From: Streptomyces xanthophaeus
GTDB taxonomy: Bacteria > Actinomycetota > Actinomycetes > Streptomycetales > Streptomycetaceae
Reading direction: 5' to 3'
NCBI RefSeq assembly: GCF_000725805.1
Contig: NZ_JOFT01000010.1
Coordinates: 124,001 to 188,000, forward strand
DNA: 64,000 nucleotides
The stretch's first letter is position 1. The number at the start of each line of letters is the position of its first letter. The notes beneath the pieces were generated by a model. That model did no database searches. It saw only the letters and a list, made by a program, of their open reading frames with translations, and was not told where the DNA came from. Shown in pieces: positions 63,546 through 64,000 of the stretch. The position numbers and the translations under genes are program-made.

Positions 63546-64000
63546 ATGTTCGAGGAGACGGGCGCCGAGCACGCCGCCGCAGACGCCGCAGACGCCGCAG
63601 CCGGGGTCCCCGGCGCCGAGCCCGCGGGCGCGGAAGTGACCGCGGCCGAGGTCGCCCGGCTGGCCGGGGTCGGCCGCGCCGCCGTCAGCAACTGGCGCCG
63701 CCGCCACCCCGACTTCCCCAAGCCCGTCGGCGGCAGCGAGACCAGCCCCTCCTTCGCCCTGACCGAGGTGGAGCACTGGCTGCGCGCCCAGGGCAAGCTC
63801 GCCGAGGTCCCGCTGCGCGAACGCGTCTGGCAGCAGGTCGCCGCCCACCCCGGCGGCGCCGTCGCCGCACTGCTGAAGGTGGGCGGCGCCCTCCTCGTCG
63901 TACGGGACCGGCCCACCGACTGGCTGGAGCTGAGCGCCGTCTCCGACGAGCGGATGGCCGCCCTGCTGCGCCCCGTCCTCGACCAGGTCCTCGCCGCCCG
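63546..64000 (+). CDS. N-6 DNA methylase-like protein, N-terminal part (runs off right edge)
   Basis: About 151 codons are visible from ATG 63546 and the frame is open at the window edge. After an Ala/Glu-rich tail (1-33) comes a MerR/excisionase-like helix-turn-helix: VTAAEVARLAGVGRAAVSNWRRRHPDFPKPVGG (about 30-62) and FALTEVEHWLRAQGKLAEVPLRERVWQQV. This N-terminus is what I recall for the conserved Streptomyces protein beside mfd annotated as N-6 DNA methylase (type I RM M-subunit fold). The catalytic NPPY motif would lie outside the window, so the enzymatic name rests on resemblance and context. Confidence 0.7.
   Translation, partial: MFEETGAEHAAADAADAAAGVPGAEPAGAEVTAAEVARLAGVGRAAVSNWRRRHPDFPKPVGGSETSPSFALTEVEHWLRAQGKLAEVPLRERVWQQVAAHPGGAVAALLKVGGALLVVRDRPTDWLELSAVSDERMAALLRPVLDQVLAA

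Overview
The window is a stretch of chromosome from a Streptomyces-type actinomycete. GC content is very high and most third codon positions are G or C. GTG starts are frequent, and marker genes include an SsgA-like sporulation protein, the block tatD-rpfB-rsmA-ispE, a TamR/tam pair, ppc, pth, rplY, prs, glmU and mfd. No prophage, insertion sequence, CRISPR array or polyketide/peptide biosynthesis cluster was seen. It is core-chromosome sequence with small accessory patches.

Left part (1-13 kb): the N-terminal part of a tricorn protease; a TetR regulator with a palindromic operator in front of an MMPL exporter; an ssgA-like gene; a four-component (three-gene) Ni/Co ECF transporter operon preceded by a sequence matching the nickel-responsive Nur box; a class C beta-lactamase-like hydrolase; a YbaK deacylase; a penicillin-binding protein and a protein mannosyltransferase. 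Middle (13-31 kb): rsmI, a zinc-ribbon protein, tatD, rpfB, rsmA and ispE; a membrane acyltransferase; an ABC-F ATPase; two tandem membrane-anchored beta-propeller proteins; galE between two LuxR-type regulators; and a TamR/tam divergent pair with a palindromic operator.

Next (31-40.6 kb): a desaturase-tetR operon behind two perfectly adjacent 15-bp operator repeats, then ppc, pth, rplY, prs, glmU and tRNA-Gln(UUG). The most unusual region is 42.2-47.6 kb. It is a compact island in which nucleic-acid-attacking toxin folds sit next to, or are fused to, immunity domains. It holds a YwqJ-type deaminase with a SUKH-3 gene, a WHH-nuclease/SUKH-1 fusion, and an Imm35-like/Gly-Pro linker/deaminase/SUKH-4 fusion. 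None has a secretion signal. It lies beside an orphan histidine kinase and is followed by a DivIVA-like coiled-coil gene whose 3' end dissolves into a 24-bp tandem repeat and about 600 bp of decayed GC-rich repeats.

Right part (49-64 kb): an Asp-nucleophile alpha/beta hydrolase divergent from a CGNR regulator, a membrane protein plus MFS exporter, a MacB-like ABC transporter pair, a DUF2079 membrane protein, a Phd/PIN toxin-antitoxin pair, mfd, a small MT0933/CsbD-like protein, and the start of an N-6 DNA methylase-like gene cut by the window edge. Starts were chosen from ribosome binding sites and family alignment from memory. Functional names rest on recognised motifs, not on searches.
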